Shown here piece after piece: positions 22,949-30,784 of a DNA stretch of 36,545 bases. How positions within the stretch are numbered: position 1 is the stretch's first letter; the number at the start of each line of letters is the position of its first letter. The notes under the pieces are model-generated. The model was not told the DNA's origin. It was given only the letters and a program-made list of their open reading frames with translations, and searched no databases. Position numbers and translations under genes: made by a program. Source of the DNA: an uncultured Eubacteriales bacterium (GTDB lineage Bacteria > Bacillota > Clostridia > Peptostreptococcales > Anaerovoracaceae); assembly GCA_949289445.1 (NCBI GenBank), contig CASEOD010000104.1:1-36545 (forward strand), read 5' to 3'.

Positions 22949-23615
22949 GTGGACCGGCAGACTGAAATGAAGGGAAAGAAGTTTATATACATCCTCATGA
23001 CGATGCTCTTTTACCGCCAGGTAGATCATCTTGTGCTGACGCAGACTCTTTTCTCGGGTTCTTTCAGCTTTTTCATAATTACTTATATGGCTGTGATTGC
23101 TCTCATAGGAGTACCTCTGCTGACTGCTGAGATTTCGATGGGGGTTGTCACTCGGAAAACAGCCCGAGAGGCTTATCAGTGTCTGAAGCCGGGCAGCAGA
23201 TGGTACCTTGCCAGTTAGTTTCATATTCTGGTGGCACTGCTCATTTTCTGCTATATGGTGCCTATTTGCATATGGGTTCTGGCCTATATCTTCAGAACCG
23301 CTTTCGGATTTTTTGAGGGCATGGATTCTGCACAGATTGCTTCATCCTTTCAGGCATTGACGGATGATCCGAAGACGATGTTTCTGTTTACTGTTGTTAA
23401 CTGGGTAATTATTGCGATCATTGTCAGCGGTGGGGCAGGCTTTCTTTGCTCTGGGACTTGACATTGACATTTTTACAGCCTGGATCTGGGGAGCGGAGAA
23501 TCTCATGGATGCTATTCATATTCATAACCGGGGTGTGCGTGCATGGCTCAGTATTTCGCGCAGATATCTGTGTCCGGCTGCTCTTGTACTGATTCTTGTC
23601 AGCAATTTTATCTGA
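22949..23615 (+). pseudogene. Decayed Na+:neurotransmitter symporter (NSS/SNF) family gene
   Basis: Pieces of an NSS transporter read in order but cannot form a protein. Frame 2 gives FFIITYMAVIALIGVPLLTAEISMG (first helices), then a TAG stop at 23216-23218, then the same frame continues ILVALLIFCYMVPICIWVLAYIFRTAFGF and MFLFTVVNWVIIAIIVSGG. Near 23440 the frame shifts to VGQAFFALGLDIDIF, and TAWIWGAENLMDAIHIHN with a last hydrophobic stretch resembles the family's C-terminus. Intact members have about 450-500 residues; only about 200 remain, so large internal deletions must have occurred besides the stop and the frameshift. Confidence 0.75.
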
Positions 23616-23624
23616 CAGACAAAG

Positions 23625-23679
23625 GAAGCCCCTGCGGCACAGATGAATAATCATCTGTGCCGCAGGGGCTTCTTCTTTT
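23625..23679. terminator. Palindrome H2, terminator
   Basis: A perfect 22-bp inverted repeat (23625-23646 and 23651-23672) with a 4-nt loop; the plus strand continues TTCTTTTTC. It lies after the pseudogene and after the end of the minus-strand DHHW gene, so it can stop both. The first 21 bases differ from palindrome H1 at only two positions. Confidence 0.75.
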
Positions 23680-23705
23680 TCAGTTCGATGAAAAAACATA
23701 TTCTG

Positions 23706-24842
23706 CTACTGAAGCAGAGTCTGATTCAGATGCAGATTCTCCTCAGCCAGACCGGCCATGTTGTACAGGATGAGAACTCTGTCAAAGGACTCTGCCAGTT
23801 TTGTGATGTTATCTCTGCAGTATCTCGGATCTACCATGGTTATCTGGGAAAAATCCTTCACAATGTGAGGCACAAAGGAATTTGCAAAAGAATCTTTGAC
23901 GATCAGAAGTTTTTCTTTAGAGGAGGCCTGCTTGTTTTTGATATCCACCACATCGAAATTGCCTCCGAAATATACGGCATATTTATCTTTTTTCTTCAGA
24001 TATTGTCTGTCGTACAGACTGTCGTATGTTTTTCCGCTGATAGTGACTGTGCACTTCATCTTGTCCGTACCGGAGGGGCATTCTATGACATCAGGTTCTG
24101 TTCTCGGGAGAAGCACTCTGGAGTACAGGGTTCCTCTGAAATCATCTGAAAGAAGTTCCGGGTTGAAGGCTTGTTCCGATACATCATATCCCAGTGCGCC
24201 GAGGTACTGCCCATATGCGAGAAATGCGCCGTATCCCGTCCAATGATGGTCCGTAGTGAAGAAAACCCTGCGGGTTTCATTTTCAGCGTAATGCTCCAGA
24301 ACCGGACGAAGATCAACCAGAGAGTCCTGTACAGCAGCCCGCGCCATGGAAAAGGCCCTGTCCTCATCAAACCGAAGAGCATGAGCAGGAAGCCGGCTTC
24401 GGTATATATACTGGGCAGTGGGTACCGGCATCAGTGTGAGAGAAATCCCTTTGGATTTTAATGTCTGCCGAAGCTCTTTTATCTGTCTGAGATTGTTTTC
24501 ATATTTTTCCTGATTGAATTCCCTGTCAGTGATCCGCTGGACCAGACGTCCGTCTCTGCACAGATAGGTTCCGTTAATATCTCTGATACCGAGCGCAGAT
24601 TCTGTGATGCTTTTGACTGCAACAAAGTTTTCACGGCAGAATATATGATCACTGAGGTATTTTTCTGCCTGCTTTTCAAAATGACCGTTAATGACCGATT
24701 CCAATGAAAGCGCAGGTTTTTCTGCCAGAAATCGGTTTTCGTTTTCCGAAAACCGATTGTCAGGAGAAAGAAAAGTTGCCAGAGAAAGAGAGGCAAGAAG
24801 CAGGGCAGAAGCGGTAATGAATATTCTGTTGTATTTTTTCAT
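23706..24842 (-). CDS. DHHW family protein (AlgX/AlgJ-like)
   Basis: 378 residues. After an N-terminal membrane anchor (IFITASALLLASLSLATFL) comes NRFSENENRFLAEKP, then the family-naming TTDHHWTGYGA with Asp-His-His-Trp at 198-201, and VKDSFANS with Asp317-Ser318. This is the SGNH-like fold of alginate O-acetylation proteins AlgJ/AlgX: the Ser-His-Asp set can carry acyl groups outside the membrane. It lies 17 nt after an MBOAT gene, the standard partner. The acceptor polymer is unknown. The minus-strand ATG has AAAAGG upstream. Confidence 0.88.
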   Translation of the reverse strand: MKKYNRIFITASALLLASLSLATFLSPDNRFSENENRFLAEKPALSLESVINGHFEKQAEKYLSDHIFCRENFVAVKSITESALGIRDINGTYLCRDGRLVQRITDREFNQEKYENNLRQIKELRQTLKSKGISLTLMPVPTAQYIYRSRLPAHALRFDEDRAFSMARAAVQDSLVDLRPVLEHYAENETRRVFFTTDHHWTGYGAFLAYGQYLGALGYDVSEQAFNPELLSDDFRGTLYSRVLLPRTEPDVIECPSGTDKMKCTVTISGKTYDSLYDRQYLKKKDKYAVYFGGNFDVVDIKNKQASSKEKLLIVKDSFANSFVPHIVKDFSQITMVDPRYCRDNITKLAESFDRVLILYNMAGLAEENLHLNQTLLQ

Positions 24843-24859
24843 AGTCAGATACCTTTTCT

Positions 24860-26281
24860 TTAAAATCTGAAATACAGAAACGGATTATAAGAGCCGCTGA
24901 TCAGAAAGGCTGACGCAAGGAGAAAACCTGCAAGGAAAAGCGGTATCTCAATACTTCCCCGGATTTTCTGATGATTTTCGAGTTTTTTCCGGGCAGCCCT
25001 GAACAGTTTGGCCGGAAACGGCGTAGAGCAGAGGATACACAGCATAAGGAGCCAGGCCCTCGTCTCCGCAAAATAGAGAAACGTGTCATCGATGAAGTTT
25101 CCCGATTCACCGAACATCATGGAGAAGTAACGCCATATCTCTGTCATATCGTCAGTTGCAAAGATGATCCAGCCGGCCATAATGAAAACCATCGCATACA
25201 GATGACGAAAGGCGCACGGAAGTTTTTCAGTCACCTTCAGCAGAAAAAGTTTTTCACAGATAAGGATGACTGCAAAATAGACACCCCAGAGAATAAAGTT
25301 CCAGCCGGCTCCGTGCCAAAGTCCTGTGAGAACCCAAACCACCGCAATATTGACGATCTGGCGGGGCAGCCCTTTGCGGTTGCCTCCCAGCGGAACGTAT
25401 ACGTATTCTCTGAACCAGGAACTCAGCGAGATGTGCCATCTGCGCCAGAAATCAGTAATACTGCGGGCAGTGTAAGGATAGTTGAAGTTTTCCGGATAGT
25501 CAAATCCGAAGATCTTGCCCAGTCCGATGGCCATGTCGGAGTACCCTGAAAAATCAAAGTAGATCTGCATTGTAAATGCAAGAGCTCCCAGCCATGCGGC
25601 AGCGACAGAGATCGTGTCTGTCCGGGAAATCTCATTCCAGATGACGAAGACCTGATTTGCCAGAAGCACTTTTTTTGCAAATCCTATGATAAATCTGCGT
25701 ATGCCTTCTGCAATGCGATGGGAATCATCCGTGCGGCAGGAGAGAGAGGACTCCACATCTGTGTAGCGGACGATGGGGCCTGCAATCAGCTGCGGAAACA
25801 GTGAAACGTATAAGGCAAAAGACAAAAGATTTCTCTGCGCCTTTACCGTGCCTCTGTACACATCAATCACATAGGACATGGTCTGAAACGTATAAAATGA
25901 AATGCCGACAGGAAGGGCGATGTTAAGAAGTCCAATCCCACTTCCCGAGATCCGGCTGACTGTCTGCAGCAGAAAATCAGTGTATTTGAAAAAACCAAGG
26001 AGAAACAGATTTCCTGCCACACAGATGACAAGCGCAAGTCTGATGCCGGCCAGATCGTTTCTGTCTTTTCTGTTTTCTATGGCCAGAGCCAGCAGATAGT
26101 TAAAAAGTATGGACAGAAGCATTAACAGAATATATTTGGGCTCACCCCAGCCGTAAAAAATCAGGCTGGCCGCAAGCAGAACGGCATTTCTGCCGCCGGT
26201 GTATCTTGCCGGCATCAGGAAATAGAATGCCAGCACGGCAGGCAGAAATGCAAGCAAAAAAACTAAACTACTGAAAACCAT
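24860..26281 (-). CDS. MBOAT family O-acyltransferase (AlgI-like)
   Basis: 473 residues, about ten or more membrane helices. Key motifs: LPVGISFYTFQTMSYVIDVYRG (about 124-144), FPQLIAGPIVRY, YFDFSGYSDMAIGLGKIFGFDYPENFNYPY, FWRRWHISLSSWFREYVYVPLGGNRKG with His283, and TGLWHGAGWNFILWG with the catalytic His323. MBOAT proteins move acyl groups from a cytoplasmic donor across the membrane to an outside acceptor. The AAAAGGGGG site precedes the ATG. With the DHHW gene it forms the AlgI/AlgJ-like pair for polymer O-acetylation. Confidence 0.95.
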   Translation of the reverse strand: MVFSSLVFLLAFLPAVLAFYFLMPARYTGGRNAVLLAASLIFYGWGEPKYILLMLLSILFNYLLALAIENRKDRNDLAGIRLALVICVAGNLFLLGFFKYTDFLLQTVSRISGSGIGLLNIALPVGISFYTFQTMSYVIDVYRGTVKAQRNLLSFALYVSLFPQLIAGPIVRYTDVESSLSCRTDDSHRIAEGIRRFIIGFAKKVLLANQVFVIWNEISRTDTISVAAAWLGALAFTMQIYFDFSGYSDMAIGLGKIFGFDYPENFNYPYTARSITDFWRRWHISLSSWFREYVYVPLGGNRKGLPRQIVNIAVVWVLTGLWHGAGWNFILWGVYFAVILICEKLFLLKVTEKLPCAFRHLYAMVFIMAGWIIFATDDMTEIWRYFSMMFGESGNFIDDTFLYFAETRAWLLMLCILCSTPFPAKLFRAARKKLENHQKIRGSIEIPLFLAGFLLASAFLISGSYNPFLYFRF

Positions 26282-26308
26282 TTTTCCCCCTTTTGAAATC
26301 AGGAAATG

Positions 26309-27439
26309 TTATAAGCTGTCTGTCTCATCTCCACTGACTGCGGGAAAGTCCTCCTGGGATTCACCGGCAGTATCCGGTATTTTTCCGTCGTTCAGTTTCT
26401 CAATGATTTTATCCAGCTTTCCGAAAGTTTCTGCATTTTTATCATCAGGATTGTTTTCTTCCAGATTTCTGAAATTATAAACATAGATAACTTTTCCGCC
26501 GATTGCATAAGAATCTCCGAAGAATACAGTTCCCCCATCAACGTACAGATTGTCGGATATATAATTGGCAACATCCTGGGTGAAGCCTTTTGAATCCTTT
26601 AAGATGAAAGAAACAGTGGCCATTCCCTTGCCGGCAGCTTTCTTCAGTTCCTTCGGGATTGCGTAAAAATCATCCAGTGTGATGGCATTTTTATACATAT
26701 AGCAATACTTTGTGCCCTCTGCAGCAGGAATTTTATCGTGATCCCAAGGAAATGAGCCGTCGTCTTTGATACTGTCAGGCACATTGAAATAGGTGTATTC
26801 AATATTTCCGCCCGTTCCGTTGTCAAAAGTGATATCGACATGATACCAGTCATCTTCCAGTTTCACCAGATTCCATGCGTGTTCACTCTCTGCTGTGGAA
26901 TGAATAATCTGGCAAGGAATATTCAGCATATCCATAAACAGTTTAAAGGTGGTGGCGTTGCCTACACATATTGCATCATGATATTTCAGCACTCCATAAG
27001 GCAGATGGCTTTTGTCCTGACCGGCGGTGACAGGAGACAGATTCTGATCCTGATAGTTGACCCAGTTTACCTGCCAGTCATAGATTGCCTTTTCCTTTTC
27101 GTAATCTGTCATATCATCGGTGATGACTTCTTTCAGAACTTCGCGTGCCTTATCCAGAACAAAAGCATCTTCCGCATTGAGATTTTTATCATCGTCGGTG
27201 CTTTCGGATTTGTAGGCATTTATTACAGCGGTGTTGTCATACAGTTCATGAACTTTTCCGATGGATTCACCCAGGACTTTGTCCATCTGTTTGAGCATGA
27301 GGCTGTTCTGAACCAGAAGCGCGCCCACGGCAATGATCAGTATAATAATACCACCCGCATAGATTTTGTTCAGTGCGCCGCAGCCGGATGATGCGGCTGC
27401 CGGATATTCTGTGTCTGTGTTTCTTTTCATGAATCCCAT
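26309..27439 (-). CDS. Membrane-anchored transglutaminase-like protein
   Basis: 376 residues. One membrane helix near the N-terminus (IYAGGIIILIIAVGALLVQN, 26-45), then an outside transglutaminase-like domain with the triad Cys158 (DAICVGNATTFKLFMD), His187 (SEHAWNLVKLEDDW) and Asp202 (HVDITFDNG). The tail is acidic (NPDDKNAET...). Such domains are often peptidases or protein crosslinkers. It lies between the DUF4358 lipoprotein gene (stop to start 2 nt) and MBOAT, so it belongs to the operon. AAAGGGGAAGAG lies upstream of ATG 27439; an ATG three codons later is also possible. Confidence 0.87.
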   Translation of the reverse strand: MGFMKRNTDTEYPAAASSGCGALNKIYAGGIIILIIAVGALLVQNSLMLKQMDKVLGESIGKVHELYDNTAVINAYKSESTDDDKNLNAEDAFVLDKAREVLKEVITDDMTDYEKEKAIYDWQVNWVNYQDQNLSPVTAGQDKSHLPYGVLKYHDAICVGNATTFKLFMDMLNIPCQIIHSTAESEHAWNLVKLEDDWYHVDITFDNGTGGNIEYTYFNVPDSIKDDGSFPWDHDKIPAAEGTKYCYMYKNAITLDDFYAIPKELKKAAGKGMATVSFILKDSKGFTQDVANYISDNLYVDGGTVFFGDSYAIGGKVIYVYNFRNLEENNPDDKNAETFGKLDKIIEKLNDGKIPDTAGESQEDFPAVSGDETDSL

Positions 27440-27441
27440 TT

Positions 27442-27939
27442 TTACTCTTCCCCTTTGCTGATATTTTTTCTGATCTCTGTTTCAAATCTCTGATTGTCAT
27501 CACTGATGATAAGTGCGACATAACTGCCCTGCACTGCCACGTAGGCATTATCCAGTTTGGACACCTCTTCCGGTTTATAGTTCGCAAACATGTTTCTGCG
27601 CTCTGATATGCGTTCTTCGAGTTTGCGCTTTGCGATAGAGACGTCGGCATTGCTCTTCAGATGCATGATCGAAATTTCATCGGCTTTGCCGCCGCTTTCC
27701 GTGTAAAGAACAGCTCCGTCGTCCAGCATGTCGTACTGCACCCCATACATGGTATCAAAACTGTTTTTGTACAGATCCTCACCATAGACAGTATAAGTGT
27801 CAAAACTGTCTTTATCTGCAATCTCAGAGCAGGCTTTTACGATATCGATGCAAGCCGTTTCCTTGTTGCCGCCTCCGCATGATGTGAGAATGCCGCAGGC
27901 GATGATAAGGCACAAAATTGTCAGTACTTGCCTTTTCAT
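27442..27939 (-). CDS. DUF4358 lipoprotein
   Basis: 165 residues from ATG 27939, with AAAGGGG seven nt upstream (the longer 175-residue reading has none). A lipoprotein signal is visible: MKRQVLTILCLIIACGILTSC, with the lipobox LTSC. The rest, with YGEDLYKNSFDTMYGVQYDMLDDGAVLYTESGGKADEISIMHLK, matches DUF4358, a small secreted family of unknown role often found near MBOAT/DHHW genes in clostridia (recalled, not searched). It leads the minus-strand operon. Confidence 0.8.
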   Translation of the reverse strand: MKRQVLTILCLIIACGILTSCGGGNKETACIDIVKACSEIADKDSFDTYTVYGEDLYKNSFDTMYGVQYDMLDDGAVLYTESGGKADEISIMHLKSNADVSIAKRKLEERISERRNMFANYKPEEVSKLDNAYVAVQGSYVALIISDDNQRFETEIRKNISKGEE

Positions 27940-27995
27940 AAATTTACCCCTTTCCTTTTTTTGCTCCAAAATCAGTCCCGTTTTGAAGTAAATTC

Positions 27996-28001
27996 ATCAT
28001 A
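27996..28001 (-). promoter_or_regulatory. Extended -10 promoter of the acylation operon
   Basis: Minus strand TGCTATGAT: TATGAT (28001-27996) with TG extension; no clear -35. It lies about 55 nt before the DUF4358 start codon. Confidence 0.4.
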
Positions 28002-28220
28002 GCAGAGGGAACAAAAAAAATCGAGAAAAGAATACATTTATATCATTAATTATTCTTAATGGAAGTTAATGAAAAAGTAAGAATTACAGAAAAAGAAGAG
28101 GAATGTGAAGAAGACGGGTGCAATACGAGGAAAGTCACAAATTACGCTAAGACCATAATAAATGCAAAAATATAAGAAAAAGTGTAAAAATATAGATTTT
28201 GAATTAAGAAATTCTTAAGG
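28002..28220. other. AT-rich intergenic region without a gene
   Basis: The gap between the acylation operon (minus) and the hydrolase genes (plus) spans 27940-28390. This middle part is very AT-rich, with no ORF that has a ribosome binding site and no hairpin with a T run. Promoters sit at both ends. Confidence 0.6.
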
Positions 28221-28249
28221 TTTCTTAAGAATTGAAAAATCGCTATAAT
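28221..28249 (+). promoter_or_regulatory. Distal promoter of the NlpC/P60 genes
   Basis: TTTCTT (28221-28226), 17-nt spacer, TATAAT (28244-28249). Confidence 0.4.
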
Positions 28250-28283
28250 CGTTGAAATATAAATGTATACAGCGATTTTCTTA

Positions 28284-28300
28284 TGTGAAAGTTATGTGAA
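28284..28300 (+). promoter_or_regulatory. Direct-repeat site like a WalR (YycF) box
   Basis: TGTGAA (28284-28289), 5 nt, TGTGAA (28295-28300), within a longer 11-bp repeat of TTATGTGAA. WalR binds TGTWAH-N5-TGTWAH; here one base per half-site departs from that consensus. It ends 15 bp before the -35 of the proximal promoter of a cell-wall hydrolase, where an activator would sit. Confidence 0.45.
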
Positions 28301-28315
28301 GAATCTTTAGAATCG

Positions 28316-28344
28316 TTGACTTTTTGATGTATATAGTTTAGAGT
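28316..28344 (+). promoter_or_regulatory. Proximal promoter of the NlpC/P60 genes
   Basis: TTGACT (28316-28321), 17-nt spacer, TAGAGT (28339-28344). Confidence 0.55.
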
Positions 28345-28390
28345 ATAGCGTGTGAGACAATTGAAAAAACATGAAAAGGAAGATAGTATT

Positions 28391-29569
28391 ATGACAAATG
28401 AATCTATGACAAGAGTCAATACTAAAATCAAAAGGGTGTTTAAAGCAACTGCCTCAGTTTTATTGATTGCATCCATGGTTTTCACAACAGTATTCAGTAC
28501 AGGCAGCAGTTCTTTTGCGGCGGAGAATACCACCGGTGAAGTGTGGGCAGTCACCATTGGAGATGAAGAAATTTTATATGTGGATTCTGAAGAGTCCGGG
28601 AACCAGGTAATAGAGGGGTTAAAGAACTATTATCTGTCAGAAGGATCTAATGTGATTGATGTACAGTTTGATCCTGTCATTGAAATTAAGAAAGTTACAT
28701 CTGTTTATGGTTTAGAGTTTGAAGCACTCAGCAACAATACTACTGATGTTGAGGATGCTGTTGAACAGCTGAGTGAAGGCAAAGTGGAATACTATGTCTA
28801 CAAGACGGAGGAAGGCGACAGTCTTGAATCCATCGCAAAGGACAAGGGTATTTCGGCAAAGAAACTGGTAACGCTCAACTTCAATGATTACGATGCAGAC
28901 GAAACGATCAAGGAAGGCACTTATCTGGTGCTTTACGGAGAGGTTCCGTATCTGGAAGTAACCACGGTAGAAGAGATTACCACTACGAAGTCAATTGACT
29001 ATGACACTGTTTACAAGAATTCCGCCAGCCTGCAGAAGGGCACTCAGAAGGTGCAGACGAAAGGCGTAAAAGGCACGAAAGAAGTGGTTGAGAAGGTCAC
29101 AAAGGTAAACGGTGAGGAAACGGATAGTGAGTTGATTTCCTCAGAAGTTATCAAAAAGCCGACTGACAAGGTTGTCCTGAAGGGAACCGGTTCAGTGACG
29201 GCAAAGGCCGGCAAGACTTTTGATTTTGCTGACGGAACAGAAGTTGTGGAATATGCGAAGAAATTTGTCGGCAACCCGTATGTATACGGAGGCACCAGTC
29301 TGACAAACGGCGCGGACTGTTCAGGTTTTGTATACTCCGTATACAAACATTTCGGCGTGAATCTTCCACGGGTGGGTCAGTCCAGCGTAGGCAAATCTGT
29401 TTCTTACAAAAATGTGAAGCAGGGAGATATTCTGATTTATTCAGGTCACGTTGCCATTTATGCCGGTAACGGTAAAGCAATCCATGCAGTGAATGAACGT
29501 CTGGGAATCAGAATTACCAGCGTCAATTATACGGGATCTGTTATTGGTGTAAGACGAATCTTTAGCTAA
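28391..29569 (+). CDS. Secreted LysM-G5-NlpC/P60 cell-wall hydrolase, copy 1
   Basis: 392 residues from ATG 28391 (AAAAGGA upstream; the GTG at 28352 would start before that site). A signal peptide ends near FAAENT (VFKATASVLLIASMVFTTVFSTGSSSFA). Then come an N-terminal domain, a LysM-like segment (YYVYKTEEGDSLESIAKDKGISAKKLVTLN), a G5 domain (VEEITTTKSIDYDTVYKNSASLQKGTQKV...), and a C-terminal NlpC/P60 peptidase: catalytic Cys in NGADCSGFVYSVYKHFG, His in SGHVAIYAG and a further His in KAIHAVNE. It should cut peptidoglycan stem peptides (endopeptidase). A paralog follows 23 nt later. Confidence 0.93.
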   Translation: MTNESMTRVNTKIKRVFKATASVLLIASMVFTTVFSTGSSSFAAENTTGEVWAVTIGDEEILYVDSEESGNQVIEGLKNYYLSEGSNVIDVQFDPVIEIKKVTSVYGLEFEALSNNTTDVEDAVEQLSEGKVEYYVYKTEEGDSLESIAKDKGISAKKLVTLNFNDYDADETIKEGTYLVLYGEVPYLEVTTVEEITTTKSIDYDTVYKNSASLQKGTQKVQTKGVKGTKEVVEKVTKVNGEETDSELISSEVIKKPTDKVVLKGTGSVTAKAGKTFDFADGTEVVEYAKKFVGNPYVYGGTSLTNGADCSGFVYSVYKHFGVNLPRVGQSSVGKSVSYKNVKQGDILIYSGHVAIYAGNGKAIHAVNERLGIRITSVNYTGSVIGVRRIFS

Positions 29570-29592
29570 TCTACGAATTGAGGATAATTCCC

Positions 29593-30726
29593 ATGAATCA
29601 ATTTAGACAAAGAATATCGAAAAAATATCTGATTGCAGGGGTGATTGCCCTTGCAATCGCTGTTTTGGCAGTGATTGCCGGTTTTACGGTAAAAGCAAAT
29701 GCCACCGAAGAATACTGGGATGTAAAAATCGGAACAAAGACTGTGGCTGTTTTGACCTCGGAGTCTTCTGCCAAGCAGGTCATCCGCGACGTAAAAAACT
29801 ATTATGTCAAAGAAGGAGCCGTGGTAAAGTCTATTCAGTGTACTCCGACTATGACCGCTGAAAAGACAAGCTACAAGGTTTCTGAGAAACCGAAGGTTAC
29901 CACAGTTTCTGATGCGGTAGATTACATCCTTTCAGGAACAAAAGAAAAGAAAACGTATACGGTCAAGAGCGGAGACAGTGCCTGGGGCATTGCGCAGAGC
30001 TTCGGCTTTACGGTAAGAGAACTGGCAGAAATGAATACAGATATGGATCTGGCAAATCTGTTTCCGGGAGACAAGATACGTCTGTATGAAATGAAGCCGA
30101 TGGTCAGTGTTGTGGTTAAACAGGAAATCACATCTGAAAAACAGATTAAGTTTAAAACTGTGACAGAGACATCTTCAGCAGAATTGAAGAATACCACTGT
30201 TGTAAAGCAGGAGGGTGTCTGCGGTGAGAAAACTGTGACAGAACTGGTGACCAGTACCAATGGAGCGGTTACCGACAGACAGGAACTGAGTTCAAAGGTG
30301 ACAAAAGAGCCTAAAAACAAGATTGTCGTAAAAGGCACAGGGGTGCTTCCTGCTCCGACCGATGGAACTGCCTATCAGGGAAACGGTTCCGATATTGCAG
30401 AGTATGCGCTTCAGTTTGTAGGAAACCCTTATGTATATGGAGGCACCAGTCTGACAAACGGCGCGGACTGTTCGGGATTTGTTCTGTCGGTATATGCCAA
30501 TTTCGGCATTACCATGGCTCATGATGCCGGTGTAATGAGAAGCTACGGCAGAGAGGTTTCTCTGGCAGAAGCGCAGCCGGGAGATCTGGTCTGCTATTAC
30601 GGTCACGTAGGTATTTACGTCGGCGGCGGTCAGATTGTACATGCTGTCAATGAGAGTTTAGGTATCGCGGTTACCGGAACCGGCTATATCGGTCCTGTAA
30701 TGACAGTAAGACGCATAGTAGAATAA
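29593..30726 (+). CDS. Secreted LysM-G5-NlpC/P60 cell-wall hydrolase, copy 2
   Basis: 377 residues from ATG 29593 (TTGAGGAT upstream). N-terminal signal/anchor helix (YLIAGVIALAIAVLAVIAGFTV), N-terminal domain EEYWDVKIGTKTVAVLTSE, clear LysM (YTVKSGDSAWGIAQSFGFTVRELAEMN), G5 (VKQEITSEKQIKFKTVTETSS...) and NlpC/P60 with Cys in NGADCSGFVLSVY, His in YGHVGIYVG and HAVNE. Same architecture as copy 1 but diverged overall, except around the catalytic Cys where the DNA is identical for about 35 bases. The signal may stay uncleaved, giving a membrane-tethered enzyme. A terminator follows. Confidence 0.93.
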   Translation: MNQFRQRISKKYLIAGVIALAIAVLAVIAGFTVKANATEEYWDVKIGTKTVAVLTSESSAKQVIRDVKNYYVKEGAVVKSIQCTPTMTAEKTSYKVSEKPKVTTVSDAVDYILSGTKEKKTYTVKSGDSAWGIAQSFGFTVRELAEMNTDMDLANLFPGDKIRLYEMKPMVSVVVKQEITSEKQIKFKTVTETSSAELKNTTVVKQEGVCGEKTVTELVTSTNGAVTDRQELSSKVTKEPKNKIVVKGTGVLPAPTDGTAYQGNGSDIAEYALQFVGNPYVYGGTSLTNGADCSGFVLSVYANFGITMAHDAGVMRSYGREVSLAEAQPGDLVCYYGHVGIYVGGGQIVHAVNESLGIAVTGTGYIGPVMTVRRIVE

Positions 30727-30730
30727 GATA

Positions 30731-30761
30731 AAAAGAGACGGGTCTGCTTACCGTCTCTTTT
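30731..30761 (+). terminator. Terminator after the NlpC/P60 pair
   Basis: AAAAGAGACGG (30731-30741) pairs perfectly with CCGTCTCTTTT (30751-30761), T-rich end. Confidence 0.85.
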
Positions 30762-30784
30762 GGCTTAGAAAGAAGGGATATATT

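Noticed and set aside
23643-24149. Plus-strand open frame of 168 codons over the DHHW gene
   Set aside because: Shadow of the strongly supported minus-strand gene; begins inside a terminator palindrome.
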